From assembly GCA_004026145.2 (NCBI GenBank), contig CP034977.1, positions 3,365,484-3,429,483 of the forward strand: 64,000 bases of DNA, read 5' to 3'. This document shows, in pieces, positions 30,728-42,144 of this stretch. A program made the translations under genes and the position numbers. Source of the stretch: Takifugu bimaculatus. Lineage: Eukaryota; Chordata; Actinopteri; Tetraodontiformes; Tetraodontidae. A model generated the notes under the pieces. It saw only the letters and a program-made list of their open reading frames with translations, had not been told where the DNA came from and ran no database searches. Position 1 is the first letter of the stretch; each line of letters begins with the position of its first letter.

Positions 30728-33700
30728 ATGGCTTTTAGGAAGTGCCATATTCTCTCTTGTCAAGGGATTTTGCTGTTTCTTTCAGTGTGCTGTCTGCTTG
30801 GAACAGGACGGGCAGCGTTTAAAGGCTTCACTCGGTTCAAAGCGAAGGAGGAAATTGGTCACAAACCAGTGTTTGACGAGCAATGGTTCAGTCAAAGACT
30901 GGATCACTTCAGTGCAGACAGCAGGGAGTGGAAACAAGCAAGTATCAGTTTGTCTTGAATACCTTTGAAATGTACACTGTAAATTAAGCTGTCACTTCTA
31001 CAGCGCGATCCTTCACTGCATGCTTCCAAGTAATTCAAACATTTTATCCACGTGTTTCAAGTGTTCTTGTTTCTGTTCCCTGTTCCTCACCAGAGGTACT
31101 TTTTGAGTCAAGCCTTCTACAAGCCCGATGGCCCGGTGTTTCTAATGATAGGTGGTGAAGGTCCAGCCAATCCAGCCTGGATGCAGCATGGCACCTGGCT
31201 CACTTATGCTGAGAAGCTGGGAGCTCTTTGCTTAATGTTAGAACACCGCTTCTATGGAAAAAGCCGCCCAACCAGGTGGGCTTCATGCAAACATATAGCT
31301 TTTAGTGAGACACCTGTCGTGTATGAGACTGAGTGTCTTGGCTTGAATGCAACACAGGCTCCAGATCATTTAAGTTTTAATATTAATCCTAGCGTATCAT
31401 GATTTGTATTGGCTCTTCCTGGTCTATAATTGCACCCACTAAAAGGCTGTGTTTTATCAGCCAGATTTTAAAGGTTTGATAATATTTGCAAAAGTAAGTC
31501 ACTTCTCTTAGATTACTAATGTACACAGCAACATTTGTTCTCACAGCTGTTCTAACAGCAATAGAACTTTCGAACACTTCTACCACTAGATGGCACTCAG
31601 CATTCCCAGGATGGTCCTGTCAGGAAAATGCACGAGTGAAACTCAGTTTATTTCTTCTATTTAGTGACCTCAGCACAGACAACCTGCGCTTCCTCAGCAG
31701 CCGCCAGGCGTTGGCAGACCTGGCGCATTTCAGAACAACCATCGCAGAGGCTCTGGGGCTGACCAACGCCAAGTGGGTGGCATTTGGTGGGTCGTACCCG
31801 GGTTCTCTGGCTGCTTGGTTCAGGCTGAAGTATCCTCACATGGTCCATGCGGCTGTGGCCACCAGTGCACCTGTTCACGCCACTGTTAATTTCCCAGGTA
31901 TGAAAACGGTCAACATTTACACAAGTCTCATTTTAAAACCGTGGGAACGCCAATTACATTTTATTAAACACATTTGCACATCTTTAAATGGCTGTGGGGA
32001 AACCACGGGGATTTTTCCAAGACCAAGTAATTACAGTCTGGATTTGCATCGCTGTCGTTTTCAAAAGTTCGAAAGTTAATAACAATTCTGTTTGTGTGTT
32101 CTGGGCTGATGCGGAAATATGGAGGAGGAACATTTTTTTGCTCCCGCAGACAGCCACCCACATCATAATTTAAATAAAAACCTGACTTTTATTACCGCTA
32201 CCAGGTTACAGCCGGCGTTTGTCTGTTTTTCCGACTTTTGGCAAAATAAATCAAAAAGGTTCTGAATGATTATGAGCCAAGGGGCTGTGATCAATCATAA
32301 AGCAACCTGCTATGTTGTGTAGCTTAAACCTCATCTGTGCTCTGCCACAGCACACGTTCATGCCGACACACACACACACACACTTCTGCCTCATTCAGAA
32401 AGTCACGTGCACTGGTGTCAGGTATCCATGGCAGCACAGACTATTACTTCCTCTAAGACACAACTATCCTTCACTCCCCGTAGAAATATTCCAGGTTTCA
32501 TTCCAGGAAATTCCCTTTGGTTGAGAGTAATGAGTTGCGTCATGTTCTTTTAAACATTTCCAGACAACTCGGCTTAGCTAGACGTTTACTTTTGCATTCT
32601 CCCATAACTCGAAGTTTTCTTTTATTTTGCCGTCTCTTCAAGTGCTTTAAGTGTCAACTTCCCTTTCTGCGTCCATGTTCGGACAGAGTACTTGGAGGTT
32701 GTGTGGCGTTCGCTGGCCTCGGTGGACGCAGAGTGCCCCCTGCTGGTGAAAAAGGCCTCCGACACCCTCGCAGAGCTTCTAAAGGAGCCGAAGACCTACG
32801 ACAACATCACCAAAGATTTCAAGTACGGTGGCCACACCTTCCTTCTCCATTCTTTAGTCCACTCTGAGTTTATCTTTCTAAAGTGTTGCAACATAACATT
32901 TGTTAAGGTTAAACACAGACGGGCACCGTTCTTGGATCTACACACGGGCAGGAAAGTTTCAGGTGGCAGAATAATGGAATTAAAGAGGCAGCTTTCTTCC
33001 TTTGAACGCGTCATTGGCGTATTCTAAGTTGTTTGAGCCGGTCAGCGTGATGAATGAAGGTGACTGACGAGCTTGCGTAATGGGGTGGTAGCTGCGGCCT
33101 GAAGCCCCGTCTTTGTGTCCGCTGTAACCACGTTTGCGTGTCGCTCCCAGGCCGCTGCTGCAGACGCCTCGTCACGCAGGCACAAACACGCCCCCGCGTC
33201 ACAAAGGTGGTCTGGCGTCTGACTCACGTAGCACAATATTTCACCTCTATTTTCAGCACGTAGCAAGCATCTGTCACCCTGCAGACGCTCACACACGTGC
33301 CAAGAAATGGCGTAAGCGTCTCTGTTTGGTTCGGCGTGTTGTGTCTACCGCTTTACACGCCCACGGAAACGGGAAAGAGTCGCTTTTATTTCCACCTGAT
33401 TACCTCAGTGCTGCATTTGACAGGTGAATGAATCACAGTTTGTTGCGTGAGCAGGAGCCAGCAAACCCTGACAGGTCGGTGCGTAAAGGCTGCAGCCGAC
33501 GCTACCAGCGCGCCACCACGCTCGTAATAACCATGCAGCATGTCAGTCATTGATTAGCGGTCTCCCCAAGGGCCAGTGTATAAAATTTTGCTACTTCTAG
33601 CAGGATTCAAGCCCTCTTTTTATGATTTTTTTCCACAGCTGCCACAAAGTCATCCTGTTATTTCCAGTCCAGAGCTTCATCATTGTGCAATTCAAAAGTT

Positions 33701-35739
33701 GATGTTTAAATCGGACGGACGCTTCTAGAGCTGTTTTCTTTAATAGGAAAATCTTATTATAACACTAGAAAAACACTATTCTCAAGCCGTTAATGTGGCA
33801 AATGAATGACTTCTCAATGTTTTTGGCTCATTTGAGTGCTTTGCAATGTGAAGAGATGGAGAGGGAAGCACTTTAACACCAGCTTTGGCTTTTCCTCTTG
33901 TCCAGCCTGTGTTCCAAACTGCAGATCCAGACCGAGATGGACTCAGCTCAGTTCCTGGAAACACTGGCTGGCAACTTCATGGACGTGGTCCAGTATAACG
34001 AAGACAACCGAGCATTTGAGGTGAGAAGTGACAAATATTACTGTCTGTCCGTGGTGGCGAGAGGGAGGGGAAGAAAGGGACAGCCTGTGCGGAGCTGATA
34101 CAGGTCAGCAGCTGACCTGGTGTCTCCTGGTTCAGTGGCAGGCAGTTATGAGCAGGGTTGTGGACAGCAACAACTCTTCAGGGAGAATAATAAACCTGCA
34201 GTGTTTTAAAGGGAGAGGCCCAGGGGTGCAGAGGGGCTCTAGAGTTGCTCTTGCAATATAACCAGGCATCTACAGTCCCACTGTTACATGCTCAGTTAAC
34301 CTGTCTTCCCCACTTTAACTAGTTAATTTAGCCCCTCTAGTTAAAAGAATACATACATGTATCAAGTATACAGCTTCAGTATTCAAACTTTTAGCATCAG
34401 CAGACTTTAAAGTAATTACTTGTTCTGTCTGTTGGGATAGTGTGTCTTTCCTTTCCCTTTTTTGTGCCTATTTTAGCAGCTAGCCCTGTATTCTCTCCAC
34501 CCTCTCTGTCCCCCTGGTGCTGTGAGGAGACATGAGTCTGGTTACCAATAAGCTGATGTGAAAAACTAACAAAAGACTCTATGGTCTCTGTGGCTTCCTG
34601 TCGCCCCTAGCGAAAAAGAGGCTTCTGAAAAACCCCAGAGTGGTCCGCAGCACCGTCAGGCAAACACAGGCAACAGCTGCCTCTGACACAAAGGGCTCGG
34701 TGTGGAGAAAGTGATGAGATTTTAGATACCGGTGAGGAATTTTTGGTAAGATCTGGAGCTGAGGGGTAACTCAATCAGTGGCTTCACAGTTGAGGGGTTA
34801 TCAATGGGCTGCTTTATAAAATACGTTGGTACATTATGTAACACCACGGCTTGGAGAGCAAGTGGAGACAGTTTCTCCTTTCCCAGCTATCACTTCTTAC
34901 TGGAAAAACAAACGTAACCACGTTCCAATGGTGCATTTTGTTTGGCTCAGGAAGGACGCAGGGAGTCTGGATGTCAGGCAGCAGCTGGACGATGTGTGTT
35001 TAAAGTTGTGGAAGCACGCAGAGAATTTTCTACCTGATGCTGACACCTGGATTTATTTGGCTGTTGTTTCTTATTTCCTATTCAAATGCTGCCACTCTGT
35101 AGCTTTCATATGAATTCACGGGTTCTCACAGATTTAAACAGCAATGAAGCAACGTTAGCACAGCAAATACTTGACATTAAAAATGAACACAGCGCTCTCG
35201 TCTTCCTCCAAAGGTGGGAAACCACCGCGCCAACATGCATCAAACATTAGTTTTTGGTTCAGCCTAATAAAATAAAATGGTGGGAGAGCAGGAAACCTCT
35301 AGAGGGCCTATTATCATCAATCCTAATGTTCAAGGGTCTCATCGTCCCATTGATCCGCCTTGGTTGACCTTTGTTAAGGGTGTGGTGGGAACCAACGTCA
35401 CCATCAAGGTCTTGTGTGGCATGATGAGGGACGGCTCTGTGGGGGAGCCCTACGCCCGCTACGCCGCAGTGGCGCGCTTCATGCTGGACACGCTGTCAAT
35501 AAAATGCCTGGACAGCAGCTTCGATGCCTACGTCAGAGACATGACCAACACGTCGTGGGACGGGCCGGCTGCAGGGGGAGGTAGGTGCTGTTTATCATGC
35601 GCACTTGGTGTTTTTCCCATTCTTCTGTAGCTCGTCAAGTGGTGACTTTTATTTTTACGAGGGATAAAAATGGACGCAGACTGTGTGGAGTCTGAAAATT
35701 TCCACTGACTGGACATGACACAGAGATGGGGACAGTTTG

Positions 35740-35838
<99 letters not shown>

Positions 35839-36641
35839 CTCAGGGAGGCAGTGGGTCTACCAGACCTGTGCTGAATTTGGATTCTTCCAGAGTTCTGATT
35901 CCCCCAACCAGCCATTCACCGGCTTCCCTCTTATGTGTGTACCGTCAGCATCGCCTCTTTCTTTATTACACTCTTCTGCCTGTTTCATGGAGCCCCGATT
36001 TCCTGTTTAGGTTTCAGGTGAAACAGTGCGAACAGTTTTACAACATTAGTGCAGAGATGGTGGCGGAGGCCGTGGCCCAGACGAACGAGTATTATGGCGG
36101 CTATGACATCCGCTCCAGCAAAATTGTTTTTGCTAACGGGGACGTGGACCCCTGGCACGCCCTGGGAATCACCCAGGACATCACCCGGGACCTGCCCGCT
36201 GTGTTTATCCAGGGTGAGAACTCCACACACCCATCCTCCATTAACTGTCATACTTGTCTCATGAATGTATTTTGATTAAAACGCCCCCTGGTGGAAAATA
36301 CCTGTGCTCGAAGGTTTGGAAATCTTGCTGCGTTGGGCGCCAAAACAAACGGCTATTTTAAAAAAATCCACCTTATAATTGTTTTTCACTGGGGATTTTA
36401 TTTCAGGATTCTTGAGTCGAGATCATTTAAATCATGGTTGATTGTTTAATAGCAATAATTAATCATTTCCACCTGTTTGATCTTGGTTTTTTCCCCTAAT
36501 AACCTTATATTGACATATTTCCTATGCTCAGGAACGGCTCACTGTGCCAATATGTATCCTGCCAGGAGTGAGGATCTCCCCCAGCTTACTCTGGCCCGGG
36601 ACCACATCTTCTTACTCCTCCAACAGTGGCTGAAGCAATGA
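30728..36641 (+). CDS. prss16: S28-family serine peptidase, thymus-specific serine protease-like, 9 exons
   Basis: Member of the prolyl carboxypeptidase/PRSS16 family of lysosomal or endosomal serine peptidases; PRSS16 itself shapes peptides in thymic cortical epithelium. Exons: 30728-30937, 31094-31275, 31665-31897, 32687-32822, 33906-34020, 35379-35580, 35844-35934, 36011-36213, 36532-36641; 493 aa with all phases matching. A hydrophobic signal peptide ends near GTGRA. QRLDHF starts the mature fold, then LMIGGEG, LEHRFYGKS, the nucleophile elbow FGGSYPGSLAAW, the catalytic Asp in NGDVDPWHALG and the His in GTAHC. Intron 1 uses a GC donor (CAA|GCAAGT); the nearest GT would shift frame. Intron 6 ends in about 100 bp of TG repeat. 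The protein resembles invertebrate K12H4.7-like members as well as PRSS16, so the exact orthology within S28 is less certain than the family. Confidence 0.9.
31583..31596 (+). promoter_or_regulatory. CTCF-consensus motif in prss16-like intron 2
   Basis: CCACTAGATGGCAC matches CCASYAGRKGGCRS at every position. Confidence 0.5.
32732..32745 (-). promoter_or_regulatory. CTCF-consensus motif inside prss16-like exon 4
   Basis: The minus strand reads CCAGCAGGGGGCAC, a perfect consensus match, while the plus strand codes for ECPLLV of the peptidase. Confidence 0.5.
32823..33905. other. prss16-like intron 4
   Basis: About 1.1 kb. Nothing coding recognised on either strand. Confidence 0.6.
34021..35378. 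other. prss16-like intron 5
   Basis: About 1.36 kb. It includes an open plus-strand frame (34826-35113), but the flanking exons already join into the conserved NEDNRAFE-GVVGTNVT sequence, so it is intronic. Confidence 0.6.
35740..35837. repeat. (TG)n microsatellite, about 49 units
   Basis: The longest clean microsatellite in the window. It ends six bases before the 3' splice site of prss16-like exon 7 (exon starts 35844), taking the place of a normal polypyrimidine tract. Confidence 0.97.
36281..36294 (-). promoter_or_regulatory. CTCF-like motif in last prss16-like intron
   Basis: The minus strand reads CCACCAGGGGGCGT, matching the CTCF consensus except the final base. Confidence 0.4.
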
Positions 36642-36752
36642 CTGACTGGCTGAGTGATCAGGCTGTTTCATGGCTGGACGGATGAGACCTTTTGACAGAT
36701 TGAGACATTTGAGCTTACAACCGCGTTTATGAATGCACGTTGAAGATTGGAA

Positions 36753-36758
36753 AATAAA
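36753..36758 (+). terminator. prss16-like polyadenylation signal
   Basis: AATAAA 112 nt after the stop codon, followed by a T-rich stretch. Confidence 0.75.
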
Positions 36759-38685
36759 ATCCTTGCTTTATTTTTCTTATAAAAGCTATTTTATCCCAAA
36801 TCTCTGATTGTCAAAAGATTTAAAAATGCAGAATAGTTGCACGTTTCTCGTGACTGTAAAAGGTCGACCCGGCAAAATCTTGGTGTTGCTTTTTCATCTA
36901 TGCTTTTCTATTATTGGTGGTGCTTCAGATTCAGATTGACGGACTTTCAGGCTCTGAGAATGTCAAGTTGCTGGCACAAAGGTCGTTAATTTTGACGCGC
37001 CAATCACAAAACTTGCCAGAAGACCAATTTCCCAGTGATAATTTGCTCAGAATGGTGTGTTGGCAGTCACACCTCTGGTCATTTGGCACAAGCTTGGTCT
37101 TATTTTAATGATTAGAGTTCAACTAAAAACAGGTGCGACGTCCTCAACGTTGCATACCAATGACACATGAATGTTGAAAAATTGGATAAAATAAAAGCAA
37201 CCCTGATTGACTTTACTGTACCTGCACATCTTTTTTTTCTCATGTATATGGATGTAATTGAGGCGAAACATTTTTCAGGTGTGTGTCTGTCTTGGTGTGA
37301 GCAGGACCATCCGAATCATCACCTCATCAGAGGGGAAAACCAGCTAGTTTCCTATTTTGCAATGGCTAGCAATGTCCCAAAGCAGAGGTTAGTAAATAAC
37401 CTAAAACGCTTATCTCTTAATAATTAGATATGAACTCAGTTTGATTCATGAACACAGTGATGTTCCACGGAACAACACAAGCCAGTGTAATTAATCACTT
37501 CCTGTTATTAACGCGTTGGACTCAACCGCGTCAAGTTGGCGGTACGTAGCCAAACGCTACCGGAAGTTGATCGTATAAGCTTTAATTTTACTTTAAAAGA
37601 CTACAATGTGTCATTCGAAGTAAAGATAGAAAGCCCTTTCATATATTTTTTTACTTGTGGTGTGTGGGGGTGTGGAGTCGGGTGTTTTACGTCAATACAC
37701 CAGTGACCAGTCTTTCGCAATTGTGCAGTTTATTTTGCAAAGACTACCGGAAGCTCGTCTTGGTTTATTCCTGGTTCGGGCTGACAGAGACGCGCCTCTC
37801 CGGGTCCGGTTGCTCAGTTTGAAGGCGGAGGTCAGTCGGATAAAATCGGTGGAACATCGCTGGGGCCACACAGCGTTTTACTTGCATTGGAACTAAATCT
37901 TTCCCACGTTTTGGCTTAACGGGAGAAAAACTTTTTGCGACCGTCTTCCGCAAGACGACCAAGTAAAAAAAAAAAATTACCTGCGTAACTACCGTTGCGA
38001 CATTATAAGTAAGAATTTGCTTTAATGTATGTTTAAAGGTGCCACTCGAGCAACCTGACTTTTCTGTTTTAGTTACATCAGTAACTTAATAGTTTCGCAA
38101 TTACAAAATGCTTCATTGCCTTTAAGTGCGTGTTTAACAACTAAAGCTCCGGATAAACTCGCATGTTGCTGGAAAAAGCCATTTTCTTGCTTTTTTTGTT
38201 GAGAATTCCTTTTAAAAATCCAAACTCCTCACGCTTTTGTTTCATGTGCTGAGTAAATTTGGCGCAGACGCGCGATGCTATCATTTTCTGGGAGAATCCT
38301 CAAACAGAATTCGCGCATTTACTGCAACTGATCCTTCCACATTCTCTGAAATTCCACCAAAAGAGACCCTTAAAAGCACAGTTTATGAACGGAGTCACTT
38401 TCGCCAGAGAAGAAGCAAGAAGCGATTCCACCACAAATCTTATCGCCACAGGGGCTGCACCCCGAACCCGCAGTCCATGCTGGAATTTACAGCTTGATTA
38501 CCAGCAGCTCTGTCCCCCAGGCGACCCACTCCAGTGCTCCCAGTGGTGTGGGTCGAGATAGAAGGGCTTGACTAGTCGGGAAGTTAAACATGCAGGGGCA
38601 TTTATTCCGAGATGGTCGTGAACGGAGGGGGCTGCCATCAAGGTGATGCTCTGCTCTTTGTTTCCTACCAGGTGTGGGAGCAAAA
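36759..38685. other. Intergenic prss16-like to serpine2, with probable serpine2 noncoding exon
   Basis: About 1.9 kb. A 3' splice site (TTTCCTACCAG) precedes 38672, so the coding exon is not the first and a 5' UTR exon must lie upstream; its position was not resolved. This is also the join between the human 3q27-like and 2q36-like gene blocks. Confidence 0.55.
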
Positions 38686-41416
38686 ATGAAGACTCTCTCA
38701 TTCCTGTGCCTGTTTGGGCTGGTCGTCCTCCGCGGCCACGGGGGTGCACTCTCTCAGGCTCCCTCCTATGGGGAACGGGGCTCTGATCTGGGGATCCAGG
38801 TCTTTCAGCAGGAGGTCCGCTCCAGGCCCCTGGACAATATCGTGCTGTCTCCTCACGGTGTAGCCTCTATCCTTGGAATGCTGCTCCCAGGTGCTCACGG
38901 AGAGACTCGGAAGCAGGTCCTCACTGCTCTCCGCTACAAGAAAAACGGTACTCCCCCGACTGTGTGAACATTTGACCGACGCGAATCTGAAATCAACAGG
39001 AATTGACTTGATTTGCGCAGGGCCGTACAAGATGCTGAAGAAGCTGCACAAGACCTTGACGGCTAAGGCCAACCAAGACTCGTTGCTGATTGCTAACGCC
39101 ATGTTCACCAAGGAGGGCTTCCCCATGAAGGAGGCCTTCGTAGCCACCAACAAAGCCAACTTCCAATGTGAGAGCAGGAGCCTGGACTTCAGACACCCCT
39201 CGAAAGCAGCAGATGATATCAACAAGTGGGTCAGCAATAAGACCAAAGGTTGGAGTCCCTATTTATTTTATCTGTTCAAAAGAATCTGTATCTCTTCTCC
39301 AATCTCCGTCGTCTGTGGACACCAGAAGGTTTTCTCTGTTGGAGCGACGCTCCTAGATCTTGTGTCGTTACTCATCTGTGCTGAAGAGGCTGATTTACCA
39401 GATCGAATGTCGCTCCGTTGCATATTTATCCAGGTCACATCCCCAGCCTGGTCAAAGCGGACATGCTGGACTCGGCGCTGACCCGCCTGGTGGCTCTCAA
39501 CTCCATCTACTTCAAAGGCCTGTGGAAGTCCCGCTTCCAGCCAGAGAACACCAAGATGAGGCCCTTCACCAGCGGCGACGGGACCGTACATAAAGTTCCC
39601 ATGATGTCCCAACTTTCCGTCTTCAACATCGGTGAGTCACCTCTGATGATGATGTCTAAAAACCTGAATCCGACACACGGCAGGATGGCGAAGAGGAGCT
39701 TTTCTCTCTAAAGCCTCCTGGAGGGTTCATCTGCAGAGGGTTATCATTTGTGAGGAGGGAGTGCAGGCAAATCAAATGCCCGACTTTTGCCAATAGCAGG
39801 GCACCCGGCACAAATTATGAGTCACTTGTAGACGTGCGGGATTTGTGGACGGTTGCTTAATTGTAACACACGGTGGGGTTTTGTTTACTGTATTGGAATA
39901 TCTGACACACTCTGGGCCGAACCAGTCGGTGTGTTTGGATTTATCCAGTGTTTTTGTGCAGCTTTCATTCAAATGTCAGTCTGTCCAGGGGAGGGGGTGC
40001 AGGCCGAGGCCCGTCGCATGCACGGGACTTTACTGAGCAAAATGAAAAGATATCAGTGGGACATCTATATTTAGAAGAGCCGTCAGTTGTGTAAGCATGC
40101 TGAATGCTGTGGAGGGAGAGGGCTTTAAGCAGACGGAATTATGACTTCTTCATTTCCTGTTGCGTGTTTACTGGACTGTAAATATTTGGCCACTTGCTGA
40201 GAGTTTTTCTTAAAGTGTGCGTTTTATAGCGACCATAAATCAGCTTCCCGGAGCCTGATTCAGATGTTTCTCCATGAATAACTTCTGACTCGCACATATT
40301 TAGATAGACGATTCATTCATCACCTTTATTCAGCGATTTCTCATTTCACTTTTGCAACGGATGATAAGAAGATGATAAATGAATCCTCGTTATAAGAGCG
40401 GATGACTCGGATTCCATCCTTAGACTCAACCGTGACCTTTGAAACCATTAAGCCCCGGTCTCTCCTGTGCTCACCCAGGCATGGTCACCACGCCCCAGGG
40501 CCTGAAATATAAGGTGATCGAGCTGCCGTATCACGGCAACACGGTCAGCATGCTGATCGCCCTGCCCTCCGAGGAGAACACCCCCTTGTCCCACATCATC
40601 CCGACCATCAGCACGGCCTCGGTGCAGAACTGGACCAAACTGATGCACATGATGAAAATCCGCCTGCTCATCCCAAAGTAAGACCCAAACACGCCACCCG
40701 CTCTAATAACCCGGCAGAAGGTGTGACCGCGGCGTGATCATCGTGTTTAGGTTCACCGCGGACGCCGAGGTCGACCTGAAAGGATCGCTCTTGGCGCTGG
40801 GACTGACGGACATGTTCAGCGTGGAGCGCGCTGACTTCAGACACCTCAGTGAGTAAAAGAGAGACTGTAATGAAATGTATTTAAGCAGGTTATTTATGGA
40901 CGTCTGAACAAGAAAAGCTGAACCGGGACAGCCACACATTTGATGCTGCGTTTTTAGCCCTCTAGCGCCATCAGGTGGCGGGACGAGACGTAACAGCCTC
41001 GTTGCCACGAGGTTGTAGCGAAGCGTCAAACTCCGTTTGTCTCCTCAGGTGCTAAGCCCTTGTATGTGTCAAAGGCTCTGCAAAAAGCCAAAATCGAAGT
41101 GAACGAAGACGGGACGAAAGCGTCCGCTGCCACCAGTGAGTATCCGCGCTCCTCTGACGCTGTTCCGCTCCTCGTCTCCTCTCCGCTGATCTCGTTTTTA
41201 TCAAATCTTATTTTTAGCTGCCATTTTGATGGCTCGATCCTCTCCCCCCTGGGTGTCCGTGGACCGACCTTTCCTCTTCCTCATCAGACATAACCCAACA
41301 GGTGAGGCATGATAAAAGCAAGCGCGATAACCAAGCCGCCCCCTCTGAAACGCTGTGTTCTCCGTCTCTGCCCCCCAGGTACCATTCTGTTCATGGGTCA
41401 GATTAACCAGCCTTGA
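38686..41416 (+). CDS. serpine2: Serpin E2 (protease nexin-1 / glia-derived nexin), 8 coding exons
   Basis: Secreted, heparin-binding inhibitor of thrombin, urokinase and plasmin. Exons: 38686-38947, 39021-39248, 39434-39631, 40479-40677, 40751-40848, 41049-41135, 41218-41301, 41379-41416; 397 aa in phase, equal to the family's usual length. It begins with the signal peptide MKTLSFLCLFGLVVL. Serpin landmarks seen: NIVLSPHGVASILGML, LVALNSIYFKGLWKSRFQPE, and the hinge EDGTKASAATTAILMARSS, with Arg-Ser as the P1-P1' bond, the hallmark of this inhibitor. DRPFLFLIRHNPTGTILFMG closes the fold. The P1 Arg and small-residue hinge say it is an active inhibitor, not a non-inhibitory serpin. It lies upstream of wdfy1 in tandem, as the order in human 2q36 predicts; mrpl44, which lies between them in human, is absent here. 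Confidence 0.95.
39632..40478. other. serpine2 intron 3
   Basis: About 0.85 kb; no exon or RNA gene recognised. Confidence 0.6.
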
Positions 41417-41838
41417 GACCTGCGCCGCCGCTCACTTCCTCCTCACGTAGCAGGAAACGTTCTACTCTGCCATGCATGAACACACACACACACATACATG
41501 CACACAATTTGGCATATACTGATGTGCAGAGCAGATGTTTATAAACTTTTTTTTTTTGCTATTGTTCATAACACTTGCAGACTAAATTGTCCTGCTTTTT
41601 TTTAATTGACTTTTTGGGATTTTTTTATTTTTTTAAAAACCTGAACATCAATGTGTATTTTGAAGCTCTGGAGTGATCAGTCATCAGTTTCTCATGATTT
41701 CAGTTCCAGTTGTGTGGCCGTCTCCCTGGCCTGGTTTCATTCCATATTATTGTTGTGCGCCACATCTGGAACGACATGCCTTGCTACTTTTTACCTTCCA
41801 GAGGAAATCTGTTATCACACTTGCTTTGTGTTTGTTCA

Positions 41839-41844
41839 AATAAA
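41839..41844 (+). terminator. serpine2 polyadenylation signal
   Basis: AATAAA about 420 nt after the stop, ahead of a GT-rich downstream element (TTGTTGTTGTGTTG) near 41895. Confidence 0.7.
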
Positions 41845-42144
41845 TACACATATTTATAACATCGTCTTTTGAGTTTTTATGAGAGGCGACATTGATTGTT
41901 GTTGTGTTGTGTTGGGATTTACGCGATTACCGACCAGAAGTATGGATCAAACGGGGATGGTCGAAGGTCCTACCGTAATGTATTGAGAGTTGGTGCGTGT
42001 TCGGTGTTTTTTCGCTGCGCGCTCCCCGAGGCCGCAGCTCTTTACGGTACCGCAGCTCCAGCGTCAGCTGATCGTCTCCCACCGACGAGCGAGGAGGAGA
42101 CGCGGCTGAGGGAAAACACTGGCTGCTCCGCTCAACCACCCACC
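41845..42144 (+). promoter_or_regulatory. wdfy1: wdfy1 promoter and 5' UTR
   Basis: Only 300 bp separate the serpine2 polyadenylation signal from the wdfy1 ATG. The second half is CpG rich, consistent with a housekeeping promoter. No TATA box was seen. Confidence 0.55.

Noticed and set aside
34826..35113. Plus-strand open frame inside prss16-like intron 5
   Set aside because: Flanking exons join directly into conserved family sequence; the frame has no phase-compatible splice sites.
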